Below, one piece after another: positions 17,721 through 26,959 of a stretch of 64,000 bases of DNA. Origin of the DNA: CAYMPH01 sp964529415 (GTDB lineage: Bacteria; Spirochaetota; UBA4802; UBA5550); the NCBI GenBank assembly GCA_964529415.1, contig CAZGWD010000001.1, positions 1 to 64,000 of the forward strand, given 5' to 3'. Below the pieces are notes generated by a model. The model had not been told where the DNA came from. It searched no databases and was given only the letters and a program-made list of their open reading frames with translations. A program made the position numbers and the translations under genes. The first letter of the stretch is position 1; each line of letters opens with the position of its first letter.

Positions 17721-18166
17721 ATATGAATCTCCTGCTTTTGTGATTGATTGGTTCTGTTTAATGGACTTGGACCTAATTTCTTTAAGGTATCTATCATTTC
17801 ATTAATATAATCTATAAATGGTCTTGCCATAGCTGCGGATATATTTATCATGCGGATCCTTTCTTCTTCCAGACCGCTTTCTGATAAAAATGATTGTGTA
17901 TAACCCACTCTGCCTTTTGCAAGAAGATTGCCTTCTGTAAAATGGCATCCGCCTTCAAGACATCCGGCAACAAGTATACCGTCCGCTCCCTTTTCAAATG
18001 CTTTCATGAAAAATTCAACTTCAAGTCTTCCTGTACAAGGTGTCCTTACAATCCGTACATTTGTCGGATACTGCAGCCGCATGGATCCTGCAAGGTCTGC
18101 TGCTGAATAGGAACAATACTGGCAGCAGAATGCTATGACAAGCGGTTCAAAACTTTTTTCACTCAT
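17717..18166 (-). CDS. mvhD: MvhD-type iron-sulfur subunit
   Basis: 149 residues of the MvhD/FlpD (hydrogenase iron-sulfur subunit) family, which carries a [2Fe-2S] cluster and passes electrons to HdrA. Cysteines are C14, C15, C18 (FCCQYCSY), C44 (TPCTGR), C69 and C74 (AGCLEGGCHFTEGN). It lies 17 bp after the hdrA fusion gene and overlaps metV by 4 bp. No MvhAG hydrogenase is encoded in the window, so the partner should be another oxidoreductase of the operon, most simply MetFV. Confidence 0.9.
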   Translation of the reverse strand: MSEKSFEPLVIAFCCQYCSYSAADLAGSMRLQYPTNVRIVRTPCTGRLEVEFFMKAFEKGADGILVAGCLEGGCHFTEGNLLAKGRVGYTQSFLSESGLEEERIRMINISAAMARPFIDYINEMIDTLKKLGPSPLNRTNQSQKQEIHI

Positions 18167-18183
18167 ATTATAGGCCTCAAATT

Positions 18184-21100
18184 TTAATTACGATTAACAG
18201 TTAAATGATTTTCCAGCAGATTATCCAGCATGATTTCAAACTGCTTTGATTCAAAATGATTAAGCTGTATTGCACGTGCCGGACATTCAGAAGCGCAAAT
18301 GCCGCAACCCATGCATTTTGCAGCTGCAATTTCCGCTTTATTGTCTATATTGGTATATGGAGCACCATAAGGACAGCCGTGAACACAGGTTAAACAGGAA
18401 ATACATTTATCCTGGTTTACTTCTGAAACCTGCGCGCCAACCTCAAGATGCGTTTTTGAAAGTACAGTGGCTGCGCGAGATGCTGCTGCGCGCGCCTGGG
18501 AAATATTCTCATCCATCATTTTAGGAGAATGAGCCAGACCGCAGAGGAAGATTCCCTCTGTTGCAAAATCAACCGGCCTGAGTTTAACATGAGCCTCCAG
18601 AAAAAATCCTTCTGAATTCAGCTGCAGTTTAAGCATATCTGAAATCTGTCTGTTGCTTTCAGGTGCTTTTACTCCGGTACTGAGTATTACATTGTCTGCT
18701 TCTATTTCTATGATATCCGAAACATCAGGGCTTTCAACAGTAACGATTAATTCTTTGCCATTTGTAATTACAGGCATTTTTTCCTTATCATATCGTATAA
18801 ATACTATACCTGCATTTCTCGCATCCTGATAATATTTTTCCCTGAAACCGTATGTTCTGATATCACGGTAAAGTATATAAATATTCGCATCCGGATTTCT
18901 CTTTTTAATTTCAAGCGCATTCTTTACTGCCATGGAGCAGCAGATACGGCTGCAGTATGGCGCATCATCATTTCGGGATCCTGCACACTGAATCATTACT
19001 ATATTTTTTCCGGATACTATAAACTTGTGTTCATAAAGAAGCTGTTCAAGTTCCACCTGGGTTGTAATTTTATCAGACTGACCATACAGAAAATCGCTTG
19101 TCTTGGCAGCTAAAGCACCGGTTGCGACAACAATGGCGCCGCAGGTTATATCAATTCCTTTACCGCTTCCATTGCCGTTTTCTTTTCCGGAAAGCGTAAC
19201 AACAAATTTTCCTATATGACCGTTTAATTTAACCACTTCACAATTCATGTGAAGCTTGATATATTTATGGTTCTTTGTCCGTTGAATAAGCGTATTTATA
19301 AAATCAGCGGTTTTGTCGTGTTCCAGAGTGGAATGAATTTTTAAAACCTGGCCTCCGAGATTTTCAGTTTTTTCAACCAGTGAAATTTTGTAACCCTGAT
19401 CCGCCAGTGAAAGAGCTGCAGTCATTCCGCTTAGGCCGCCTCCGATTACAACTCCATCCTGATTTATAGCAAGTGATTCTCCAATTAAAGGCTTCAGCAG
19501 CCCGGCGCGCGCTATGGACATTTTAACAAGCTCAATCGCTTTCAATGTTGCAGCGTCCGGCTCAGAAGGATGCACCCATGAACACTGGTCCCTTATATTG
19601 GCAAGTTCAAACAGATATGGATTTAATCCTGCTTCACGAAGCGTTTCCCTGAAAAGCGGCTCATGTGTTCTCGGGGTACAGGAAGCAACCACTACCCTAT
19701 TAAGGCGGTTCTCAATTATTACATCCTTAATATTGGAAAGACTCGAATCGGAACATGTATACATGGTATGCGATGCAAATGCCACATTCGGAACATTCGA
19801 AATTGCATTAGTAACCTTTTCCACATCAATGGTACCTGCAATATTTGTACCGCAATGGCATACAAACACCCCGATCCGCGGTTCTTCATCATTGACATCA
19901 TGCTCCACAGGATATTTCTTTTTAGTAATCATAGTGTTACGAACCTGCGAAAGCAGTTCCATTGAAAGTGAAGCAGCAGCACTTGCCTGAGTTACAGTTT
20001 CTGGTATGTCCTTTGGTTCCTGGAAAGATCCTGCCACAAAAACTCCGGCACGGGATGTAAGCATAGGATTAAAACGGCTGGTTTTGCAGAAGCCGTATTC
20101 ATTGAGATCTATTCCAAGACGCGCAATGCTTTCAGACACTCTTGGTTTAGGTTCAAGGCCAACTGCGAGAACTACCAGATCAAAATCAAGCTCCACGTGA
20201 TTGTAATTTTCATCAGTAAACTGCAGGCGGATGTCCATTGATCCGGGAAGTTGAATTGCCCGGGATGGTATGCTTTTAATATATTTAATATTTTCCTTGC
20301 CGCGCGCACGCTCATAATACTGGTCAAAATCTTTTCCGAAAGCGCGAATATCCATATAAAAAATTGAAGCCTGCATTCCGCCAATATGTTCATCTGCTAT
20401 TAATGCCTGTTTGGTAGTTGCCATACAGCAGATTGATGAACAGTATTCATTTCCGCATTTTGAATCGCGAGAACCAACGCACTGGATCCAGGCGATCCTT
20501 TTGGCTTCCTTTCCGTCGCTTCTGCGGAGAACATGTCCTCCGTAAGGGCCTGCTGCAGAGAGCATTCTCTCGAACTGAACACTGGATAGAACATTCTTAT
20601 AGCGGTTAAAACCGAATTCGCCTTTCAGTTCCGCATTGAATTCATCAAAACCCGGAGTAAGAATAACTGAACCTATATCAAGTTCAATGAATTCTTCTTT
20701 CATTGCATGTTCAACTGCTCTCTTGTCACAGACAGAAACGCACTCATTACATTCAGAACAAAGCGCACAGTTCAGGCATCGTTCAGCTTCTATAATTGCA
20801 TCATCAATTGAAAACGCCTTTTCAACTTCAGAAAAATTATTAATTCTTTTTTCCACCGGAAGTTCAGCAGCAACAGCACGGTTTTTCTTTTCCAGATTTT
20901 TAAGTGATGGAAGATCTTTTTCAGGCACCGGTTTCACTGAATCTTCAAAACGGTCAGTACGCATATCCTTTCCATTCAGATATCGTTCAATGGATTCTGC
21001 AGCCTTTTTGCCTGCTGCAACTGCCTGAATTACGCTTGCAGGACCTGATGCATTATCCCCTCCTGCAAAAATTCCTTTTACTGATGTTTCAAGTGTGACT

Positions 21101-22674
21101 GGATCAGCTTTAAAGCAGCCTCTTTCCATATCAACACCTATATGCTTAACCAGTTCTGTATCTAACATCTGGCCTATTGCAACAATAATCTGATCTGTAT
21201 TTATTGTTAATTTTACTTTATCATTAAATACAGGATTGAACTTTCCGCTGTCATCACACACATTAAGACACTGTTTAAGTTCGATTCCAGATACTGATGA
21301 ATCTCCTAATATCCGGCTTGGTCCCCATCCGTTATGAATTACTATACCTTCTGCTTTAACAGCTTCTATTTCTTCTTTATAAGCCGGCATTTCATCACAC
21401 TGCTCAAGAGCGATCAGCTCAACTTTTTTTGCACCGAGTCTGAGAGCAGTTCTTGCAACGTCTACAGCAACATTTCCCCCGCCTATAACAACAACACGTT
21501 CTTTAACCGAAGGCTTTGTACTTTTACTGCCGACCTGTCTGAGGAAATCCACACCGTTTTCAACACCTGATTTATCCTCGCCTTCAATTCCGAGTTTTCT
21601 GCTGGTATGAGCGCCAGCACTTATGAATACAGATTCATTTTCATTTTTCAGGTCATGAATACTCTTCTCCACTCCAACTTTGCAGTTATATACAAATTTA
21701 ACTCCCTTGCGTCTGATAAGATCCACTTCATAATCGAGAATATCCCTTGGCAGGCGATATTCCGGTATTCCCCATAACAGCATACCGCCTGCAGCCTCGC
21801 GAACCTCATACACAGTTACTGCAAAACCTTTATCAGCAAGATCCGCTGCACAGCTTAAACCTGCAGGGCCTGCACCTATGACTGCAACTTTTTTTGCATC
21901 AGCTGATGGAGTTTTCTCTAACGGCAATTGCAATACTCCTGACTTAACCAGAGACATTTCCTGATCAGAAGCAAATCTTTTAAGCTGTCTGATAGCAAGA
22001 GGCGTGTCAAGCTGAGAACGTGTGCACACACTTTCGCAAGGTGCAGGGCAAACGCGTCCGCATATTGCAGATAAAGGGTTTCTTTCCCTGATAAGATTGA
22101 CTGCCTTTACATATTCTTTTTTCTTAATTAACTGTATATATCCCTGAACATTAATATTCGCAGGGCATTTGACTTTACATGGCGCATGGCCCAGTTTAAG
22201 GATCTGCGGTTTATTCGGAATGGCCTGTGCGCTGTATTTCTGAACTGCTTTTCTTGTTCCAAGATTGCGGTTTAATCTGTCGCTGACTTCTACAGGGCAG
22301 GCTTTGGTGCAGTCACCGCAGTCATTACATATCTGTTCATTAATATATCGCGCGGATTTTTTTATTGATGCTTTAAAATTTCCAGGCTCGCCTTCAAGCT
22401 TTTCTATCTCGGAAAGAGTATGAATTTCGATATTCAGGTTTCTCGCGCACTCAACAAGTTTAGGGGAAACAATACATGTTGCACAGTCTCCTGTAGGAAA
22501 AGTTTTATCCAGATGAGCCATCATACCGCCGATAGCTGCAGAATTTTCAACAAGGTGAACCTTAAAGCCTGAATTGGCAAGGTCAAGAGATGCCTGCACT
22601 CCGGCTATTCCCCCGCCCTGTACCAGAACAGCTCCGATTTTTTTAGCTTTATTTTTAGTAATATTTTTATCCAT
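18184..22674 (-). CDS. hdrA: Giant HdrA-like flavoprotein: HdrA-type/GltD insertion/HdrA fusion
   Basis: 1496 residues. Residues 1-130 begin an HdrA-like FAD unit (GGGIAG at 20-25, CATCIVSPK at 64-72, ferredoxin C116/C119/C122/C126). Residues about 160-565 are a full GltD/NfnB-like NADPH module: N-terminal Cys cluster (GRVCPAPCESVC), FAD site VAVIGAGPAGLSC, NAD(P) site VVVIGGGNVAVDVA, and closing GIFAGGDNASGPASV. Residues 630-910 resume the first HdrA-like unit (CLNCALCSECNEC; QCVGSRD). Residues 930-1496 are a canonical HdrA with FVCHCGTN, VIGGGLSGMTAAL and two 4Fe-4S ferredoxin motifs starting at C1424 and C1454. HdrA is the flavin-bifurcating subunit of Hdr complexes; the insertion would give it an NAD(P)H site. 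It overlaps hdrB by 8 bp. Confidence 0.92.
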   Translation of the reverse strand: MDKNITKNKAKKIGAVLVQGGGIAGVQASLDLANSGFKVHLVENSAAIGGMMAHLDKTFPTGDCATCIVSPKLVECARNLNIEIHTLSEIEKLEGEPGNFKASIKKSARYINEQICNDCGDCTKACPVEVSDRLNRNLGTRKAVQKYSAQAIPNKPQILKLGHAPCKVKCPANINVQGYIQLIKKKEYVKAVNLIRERNPLSAICGRVCPAPCESVCTRSQLDTPLAIRQLKRFASDQEMSLVKSGVLQLPLEKTPSADAKKVAVIGAGPAGLSCAADLADKGFAVTVYEVREAAGGMLLWGIPEYRLPRDILDYEVDLIRRKGVKFVYNCKVGVEKSIHDLKNENESVFISAGAHTSRKLGIEGEDKSGVENGVDFLRQVGSKSTKPSVKERVVVIGGGNVAVDVARTALRLGAKKVELIALEQCDEMPAYKEEIEAVKAEGIVIHNGWGPSRILGDSSVSGIELKQCLNVCDDSGKFNPVFNDKVKLTINTDQIIVAIGQMLDTELVKHIGVDMERGCFKADPVTLETSVKGIFAGGDNASGPASVIQAVAAGKKAAESIERYLNGKDMRTDRFEDSVKPVPEKDLPSLKNLEKKNRAVAAELPVEKRINNFSEVEKAFSIDDAIIEAERCLNCALCSECNECVSVCDKRAVEHAMKEEFIELDIGSVILTPGFDEFNAELKGEFGFNRYKNVLSSVQFERMLSAAGPYGGHVLRRSDGKEAKRIAWIQCVGSRDSKCGNEYCSSICCMATTKQALIADEHIGGMQASIFYMDIRAFGKDFDQYYERARGKENIKYIKSIPSRAIQLPGSMDIRLQFTDENYNHVELDFDLVVLAVGLEPKPRVSESIARLGIDLNEYGFCKTSRFNPMLTSRAGVFVAGSFQEPKDIPETVTQASAAASLSMELLSQVRNTMITKKKYPVEHDVNDEEPRIGVFVCHCGTNIAGTIDVEKVTNAISNVPNVAFASHTMYTCSDSSLSNIKDVIIENRLNRVVVASCTPRTHEPLFRETLREAGLNPYLFELANIRDQCSWVHPSEPDAATLKAIELVKMSIARAGLLKPLIGESLAINQDGVVIGGGLSGMTAALSLADQGYKISLVEKTENLGGQVLKIHSTLEHDKTADFINTLIQRTKNHKYIKLHMNCEVVKLNGHIGKFVVTLSGKENGNGSGKGIDITCGAIVVATGALAAKTSDFLYGQSDKITTQVELEQLLYEHKFIVSGKNIVMIQCAGSRNDDAPYCSRICCSMAVKNALEIKKRNPDANIYILYRDIRTYGFREKYYQDARNAGIVFIRYDKEKMPVITNGKELIVTVESPDVSDIIEIEADNVILSTGVKAPESNRQISDMLKLQLNSEGFFLEAHVKLRPVDFATEGIFLCGLAHSPKMMDENISQARAAASRAATVLSKTHLEVGAQVSEVNQDKCISCLTCVHGCPYGAPYTNIDNKAEIAAAKCMGCGICASECPARAIQLNHFESKQFEIMLDNLLENHLTVNRN

Positions 22675-23539
22675 TATTCGCTACCTTAACCATAACTTCT
22701 TTTGGAGAATTTATCAGTTTCCCGAGACCAAGATCACTTTTTGAAATACCCAGGCACATTCCAATAAGCTGAGTTATATAAAAAACAGGCATATCATATC
22801 GTCTGCCTGTTTCTTTTAAAATATCACTCTGGCGCATATCCAGATTCATCTGACACATCGGGCATGCAACTGCAATACACTCTGCACCGGAATCTCTGGC
22901 CATGCCTATAATAGAATCTGAAAGTTTTACAACAATCCCCGGCCGTGATATAGTTAATGAAGCGCCGCAGCATTCAACTTTATGCGGCCAGTCCAGATCC
23001 TCTCCGCCCATTGCAGCAACAAGTTTATCCATATATACAGGATTTTCAGGATCATCAAAGCCTGTAATTTCATTCGGGCGCACAAGCAAACAACCGTAAT
23101 AAGATGCAACCCTCAATCCCTTAAGGGTCTGTGTTAAGGATTTTTTAAAAGACTCAAGTCCGATATCTTCCAATAATATTTCAATAAAATGACGTACCCT
23201 CACAGACCCGTCATAATCTTTCCCGAGAGCAGCAGCTACACTTTTGCGCGTTTCAGGATTATTTATAATTTCATGATTAGCTGCCTTCATTCTGCTGTAG
23301 CATGATGCGCAGCTGACAACCATATCAAGCCCCATTTCTTTTACTTTAGCCAGATTAACTGCAGCAAGCGATACTGCCAGGTTATTATTAACCTGATGCG
23401 CAGGCGTTGAACCGCAGCATGTCCATCCTTCAGGTTCAACCAGATTTATCCCCAGAGATCGGGCTACAGCTATTGTTGAAGTATATTGATCGCGGGCTGT
23501 TGACTCTGCAGAACATCCCGGAAAATATGCGTATTTCAT
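22667..23539 (-). CDS. hdrB: HdrB, CCG-domain heterodisulfide reductase-like subunit
   Basis: 290 residues with two complete CCG domains. The first is C9-x31-C41-C42-x34-C77-x2-C80 and the second C149-x39-C189-C190-x34-C225-x2-C228. These match the noncubane [4Fe-4S] ligand pattern of HdrB and indicate both active-site clusters are intact. In this context the substrate is unlikely to be CoM-S-S-CoB; it is probably the electron conduit to MetFV or an unknown disulfide. Overlaps of 8 bp (hdrA) and 4 bp (hdrC) show strict co-translation. Confidence 0.92.
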   Translation of the reverse strand: MKYAYFPGCSAESTARDQYTSTIAVARSLGINLVEPEGWTCCGSTPAHQVNNNLAVSLAAVNLAKVKEMGLDMVVSCASCYSRMKAANHEIINNPETRKSVAAALGKDYDGSVRVRHFIEILLEDIGLESFKKSLTQTLKGLRVASYYGCLLVRPNEITGFDDPENPVYMDKLVAAMGGEDLDWPHKVECCGASLTISRPGIVVKLSDSIIGMARDSGAECIAVACPMCQMNLDMRQSDILKETGRRYDMPVFYITQLIGMCLGISKSDLGLGKLINSPKEVMVKVANNG

Positions 23540-24117
23540 TTTCTTATTCCCCTGTCTGAGGTATATGTTTTAAATATTTTTTTAACTATTTTAGTATCAA
23601 CGCCTCTTGGAGGAAGAAGCGCAATTTTCCCTTTTCTTAAAATCATGGGGAATTTACCTGTGTCTTTTAAATAGCTTGATGTTCTGAATTTATAAAGAGC
23701 CATTAGACCGAGATCATAGGTGCGTCCGAAATACTCAACTGTTTTCAAAAGAACTTTATTGACAAAAGGCATATTCCCTGCAGGTCTTTTTGAGCCGTTT
23801 GCAACTGCAAGAATTCTCAGTGAATCCATGACAGCTGCCATGTCAATTGCCATTGGGCATCTGCTGTAGCAGGTTTCGCAGGAAGCGCAATTCCATATAA
23901 TATTATTTCTAAGAAGCTCAATACCTGCGCCAAGCTGAAGACGTTTAATTATCTCTGCCGGACTTGATTCAGAAAATTCCGATACAGGACATCCGTTCGA
24001 GCATTTCCTGCACTGCAGACAGATATTGATATTTACTCCAGATATTCTCTCAACATCATTCTTAATGCCTGTGCCGGTATTATTTTTTGATATTTTTATT
24101 GTCATATCTTTAGCCAT
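23536..24117 (-). CDS. hdrC: HdrC, ferredoxin-type heterodisulfide reductase-like subunit
   Basis: 193 residues with two 4Fe-4S motifs, C33/C36/C39/C43 (CLQCRKCSNGC) and C77/C80/C83/C87 (CASCETCYSRC), followed by a helical C-terminus with no membrane segment, so the complex should be cytosolic. It links HdrA to HdrB. It overlaps hdrB by 4 bp, while a 154-bp gap with a repeat element separates it from the amidotransferase gene upstream. Confidence 0.9.
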   Translation of the reverse strand: MAKDMTIKISKNNTGTGIKNDVERISGVNINICLQCRKCSNGCPVSEFSESSPAEIIKRLQLGAGIELLRNNIIWNCASCETCYSRCPMAIDMAAVMDSLRILAVANGSKRPAGNMPFVNKVLLKTVEYFGRTYDLGLMALYKFRTSSYLKDTGKFPMILRKGKIALLPPRGVDTKIVKKIFKTYTSDRGIRK

Positions 24118-24129
24118 CCTATTTTAACG

Positions 24130-24265
24130 ACCCCCTCTGGCTTCCAGCCATCTCCCCCTTCGCTATGGGGAGAGTAATATAAAATTTCCCAAAATATTAG
24201 GAAACTTTCACCTTTTGACACCCCTTGCTCCTAACGAAGGGGAAAGGGGCCGGGGGTTAGGGGTG
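24130..24265. repeat. GC-rich element with inverted ends (MITE-like)
   Basis: The left end (from about 24130, with CTCCCCCTTCGCTATGG) and the reverse complement of the right end (to 24265, with TTTCCCCTTCGTTAGG) are similar, so the two ends are inverted copies. The right end also forms its own hairpin with CACCCC at 24219 and GGGGTG ending at 24265. No coding frame lies inside. It sits within the operon between the amidotransferase gene and hdrC, where it could act as a processing or attenuation hairpin. Confidence 0.5.
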
Positions 24266-24271
24266 TTTCCC

Positions 24272-26959
24272 TTAACTTACTGCCAACATTGAATCATCAG
24301 CTTCATATAAAACTTCTTCTTCCAGAAATTCATCATCTATTAAATCTGTACTTTCACCAAGCTTCATTGCAGCAGCTGCCGGTATAACTTTTCTGTAAAC
24401 AGCAAGAGGGCTTGCCTTTTCCCCTTTTACAAGCAGAAGGTCAGATACTCTGATTCCAAAAAGACGTTCATTTTCCTCAAGATACGGAAGAATCAGCTCC
24501 CAGTCTTTTTTGGTACAGGATTCTATTACTCCGCCATTGAGCTGCTGATCAACGAGAGTTTTTAACGGGTCCCGCACATAAACAGCTCCTCCGGAAGCAA
24601 GTGAAAATATATTACTGCCCGGATAAGGTTCATCCATAAGAATGATCCCGCCGTCTTCATCAAATTTAGTTCCATTTAATATAACAAATCCGCCATCATT
24701 ATGCGGATCACCTGCCATGAAAGATTCCCCGAGGAAATCAAGACATGTTCCGTTTATTACAACTCTTGGCTTGCCGACAGAATTTATCAATGGTCTCCCG
24801 GCAGCATTTCCCATAACATATGTTTCAGCGCCTTTGGCTCCATATAAAAATGTCTGACCAACGTCGCCATACACGACAAATTTCCCGCGCTTAATTATCT
24901 GACCCAGCTGATCCTGCGCATTACCGTGAACATTGATGGTCATGCCATCTATGCCGGAAGCCATATAATCTCCGGAGCTGTCATAAACATCTATAACAAC
25001 ATCATCAGTATCAGGACCAAGACCGCATCCTATATATCTCTGCCCGGTACAGCCGAATGAAATAAATTTTCTCCATCCCATCATATATGCGTCCATCAGA
25101 AGACTTGAATCAGACTCATTTCCTTCAGGAGGAAAACCATAAGCATTTATTACCAGCGTTAACTCATTTTTTCCTGCAGGCCTTAAATTTTTACGTGTAG
25201 CATAGTCTATCAGGCGGTAGCTGATTCCGGCTGAATTTTCGGAATCTGCAAGCAGAGGCAATTCCTTGAAGAGCCTTGTCAGTTCCATTCTGATAATATG
25301 AAGAAGATGGCTTCTCTTTTTAGTCCCGGTCGGATAGCGGTAATCATTCAGCATGGTTAGAGATTTAACTGCCAGTTCAATTTTACCGGTCTGATTTGCT
25401 GAATCTGAAATCATTCTAAGTGCAGCTCTTATATCATCATAACTCCAGGAAGGAATGTTTTCCCTGACATAACGGTAAAGTCCAGCTGCATCATCATCTT
25501 TAAACTGTTTAATATTATTAATAATTGAATCGCTTAATTTATGAGTGAGATATGTTTCTGAAGAAAAATCATATGCTTCATTACCTATAGGCAGCTGAAC
25601 CTGCTTGCCGAATTTATCCGCGCAGGTCATGCGCATTTTTCCGGATTCCTTTGAAAGATTAAAAATAAAAGATCCCCCATCCGTATGGCTTCCGCCTCTT
25701 GCATTCCAGTATTTTTCAGCTACAGGACAGATTCTTATATCATCTTTAGAAAGGCTGAGCAGAGTAGCATCAATAGCCTGCTTTTCTGAAGCTATAAGAC
25801 CAACCTGCACTTCCCCATCGCAGAAAGCAAAAACCTGCGGCCTAAGCATTGCTGTATCTGTAATTCCCATGAGCTGGAAATTTTTCTCAATAGTGTTATT
25901 CCGCGCAATAATAAAAAACCATGGGCCGTCCGGAGAACCGTGAATGTGCGCAGCCTGTATTGCCCTGTATAATTTCTTTTTTCCCTCAGGAAGACAGTCA
26001 AAATCCATTTCTGTAGTAGGAGCCAGAGCCTCGATAATATGTTCCAGAGAATAATGATATGTACGTGTCATAAGGTCAAAGAGCAGAACCGAAACCTCAG
26101 TATCAGTAAGAAACTGAGGGTAAATATTTCTCTGCAGTAAATGCTCTGAAACTGAATGATAATTTGCAAAGTCCCCGTTGTGAACCAGCGCTATATTTAT
26201 TCCTGTAAACGGATGCGCTCCTGCAGGATGCCACACTCGGCCCTTGGTCGGGAAACGCTGATGAGCAATCCAAACATGCGCTTTCAGCTCCCTTATTTTA
26301 TAATAATCCACAATTGCTTCAGCAAAACCAACAACCTTTAATATCATGATATTGATGCCGTGAGATAAAACAAATGCTTTCTTGTCGCCCATTGCAGCAT
26401 AATTAACCTGATTAAGTTTAAAGCTGTTCTGGTTTATAAATTCTTCCTCAGCAGATGTGCGGTCAAGAGCTTCAAGCTTATGCTCTTTAATAAATGCATC
26501 AAGCACTTCAGTTTTAACGCGGACAAAATATCGGGCAACATCAGGAGGTTTTACTTCAAGTCCCGGAACTGTTGTCCAGTCATCTACCTTGTCGAGAACA
26601 CTTGATGCAGCAATATTAAAAACAGGATTTATGAAATTTTTCTCTACATCTTCCTTAACATCCGGTTCAAGCAAAGCTATATGCAGCATGTAATTGTTTT
26701 CAAGAATCTCGCGGCTTACACCGAGCTGTTCAGGAACAAATCCTACAGCAGCAATTCCGCCGCCTTTGCCGTTTCCCCTGTTATGCATCTGCTTCGATGG
26801 TTCGTATATGTGTCTGCCCGCAACAGGCTCGGTACAGCAGAATCCCACAACACCGCATCCGCCCTCTTCTTCGCTTTTCCTTACAACTGAAGGGAGTTCA
26901 ATCCCGCTTAGCAGTTTCTTTTTTGAATTCATTATATTTTTCAGAATATTATTGTTCAC
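24272..26959 (-). CDS. Glutamine amidotransferase/GXGXG protein of a split glutamate synthase
   Basis: 895 residues combining two glutamate synthase (GOGAT) domains. Residues about 30-440 are a class II glutamine amidotransferase with CGVVGF, the expected nucleophile being C35 after removal of a 34-residue propeptide, plus AHQRFPTKG and LVHNGDFANY. Residues about 620-890 are the GXGXG beta-helix domain (GSNIFSLASGGAVYV is near its end). The FMN and 3Fe-4S domains are on the two upstream genes. The start is GTG at 26959, whose GTGA overlaps the preceding stop by 4 bp. Expected role: release ammonia from glutamine and channel it to the FMN subunit. Confidence 0.85.
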   Translation of the reverse strand: MNNNILKNIMNSKKKLLSGIELPSVVRKSEEEGGCGVVGFCCTEPVAGRHIYEPSKQMHNRGNGKGGGIAAVGFVPEQLGVSREILENNYMLHIALLEPDVKEDVEKNFINPVFNIAASSVLDKVDDWTTVPGLEVKPPDVARYFVRVKTEVLDAFIKEHKLEALDRTSAEEEFINQNSFKLNQVNYAAMGDKKAFVLSHGINIMILKVVGFAEAIVDYYKIRELKAHVWIAHQRFPTKGRVWHPAGAHPFTGINIALVHNGDFANYHSVSEHLLQRNIYPQFLTDTEVSVLLFDLMTRTYHYSLEHIIEALAPTTEMDFDCLPEGKKKLYRAIQAAHIHGSPDGPWFFIIARNNTIEKNFQLMGITDTAMLRPQVFAFCDGEVQVGLIASEKQAIDATLLSLSKDDIRICPVAEKYWNARGGSHTDGGSFIFNLSKESGKMRMTCADKFGKQVQLPIGNEAYDFSSETYLTHKLSDSIINNIKQFKDDDAAGLYRYVRENIPSWSYDDIRAALRMISDSANQTGKIELAVKSLTMLNDYRYPTGTKKRSHLLHIIRMELTRLFKELPLLADSENSAGISYRLIDYATRKNLRPAGKNELTLVINAYGFPPEGNESDSSLLMDAYMMGWRKFISFGCTGQRYIGCGLGPDTDDVVIDVYDSSGDYMASGIDGMTINVHGNAQDQLGQIIKRGKFVVYGDVGQTFLYGAKGAETYVMGNAAGRPLINSVGKPRVVINGTCLDFLGESFMAGDPHNDGGFVILNGTKFDEDGGIILMDEPYPGSNIFSLASGGAVYVRDPLKTLVDQQLNGGVIESCTKKDWELILPYLEENERLFGIRVSDLLLVKGEKASPLAVYRKVIPAAAAMKLGESTDLIDDEFLEEEVLYEADDSMLAVS

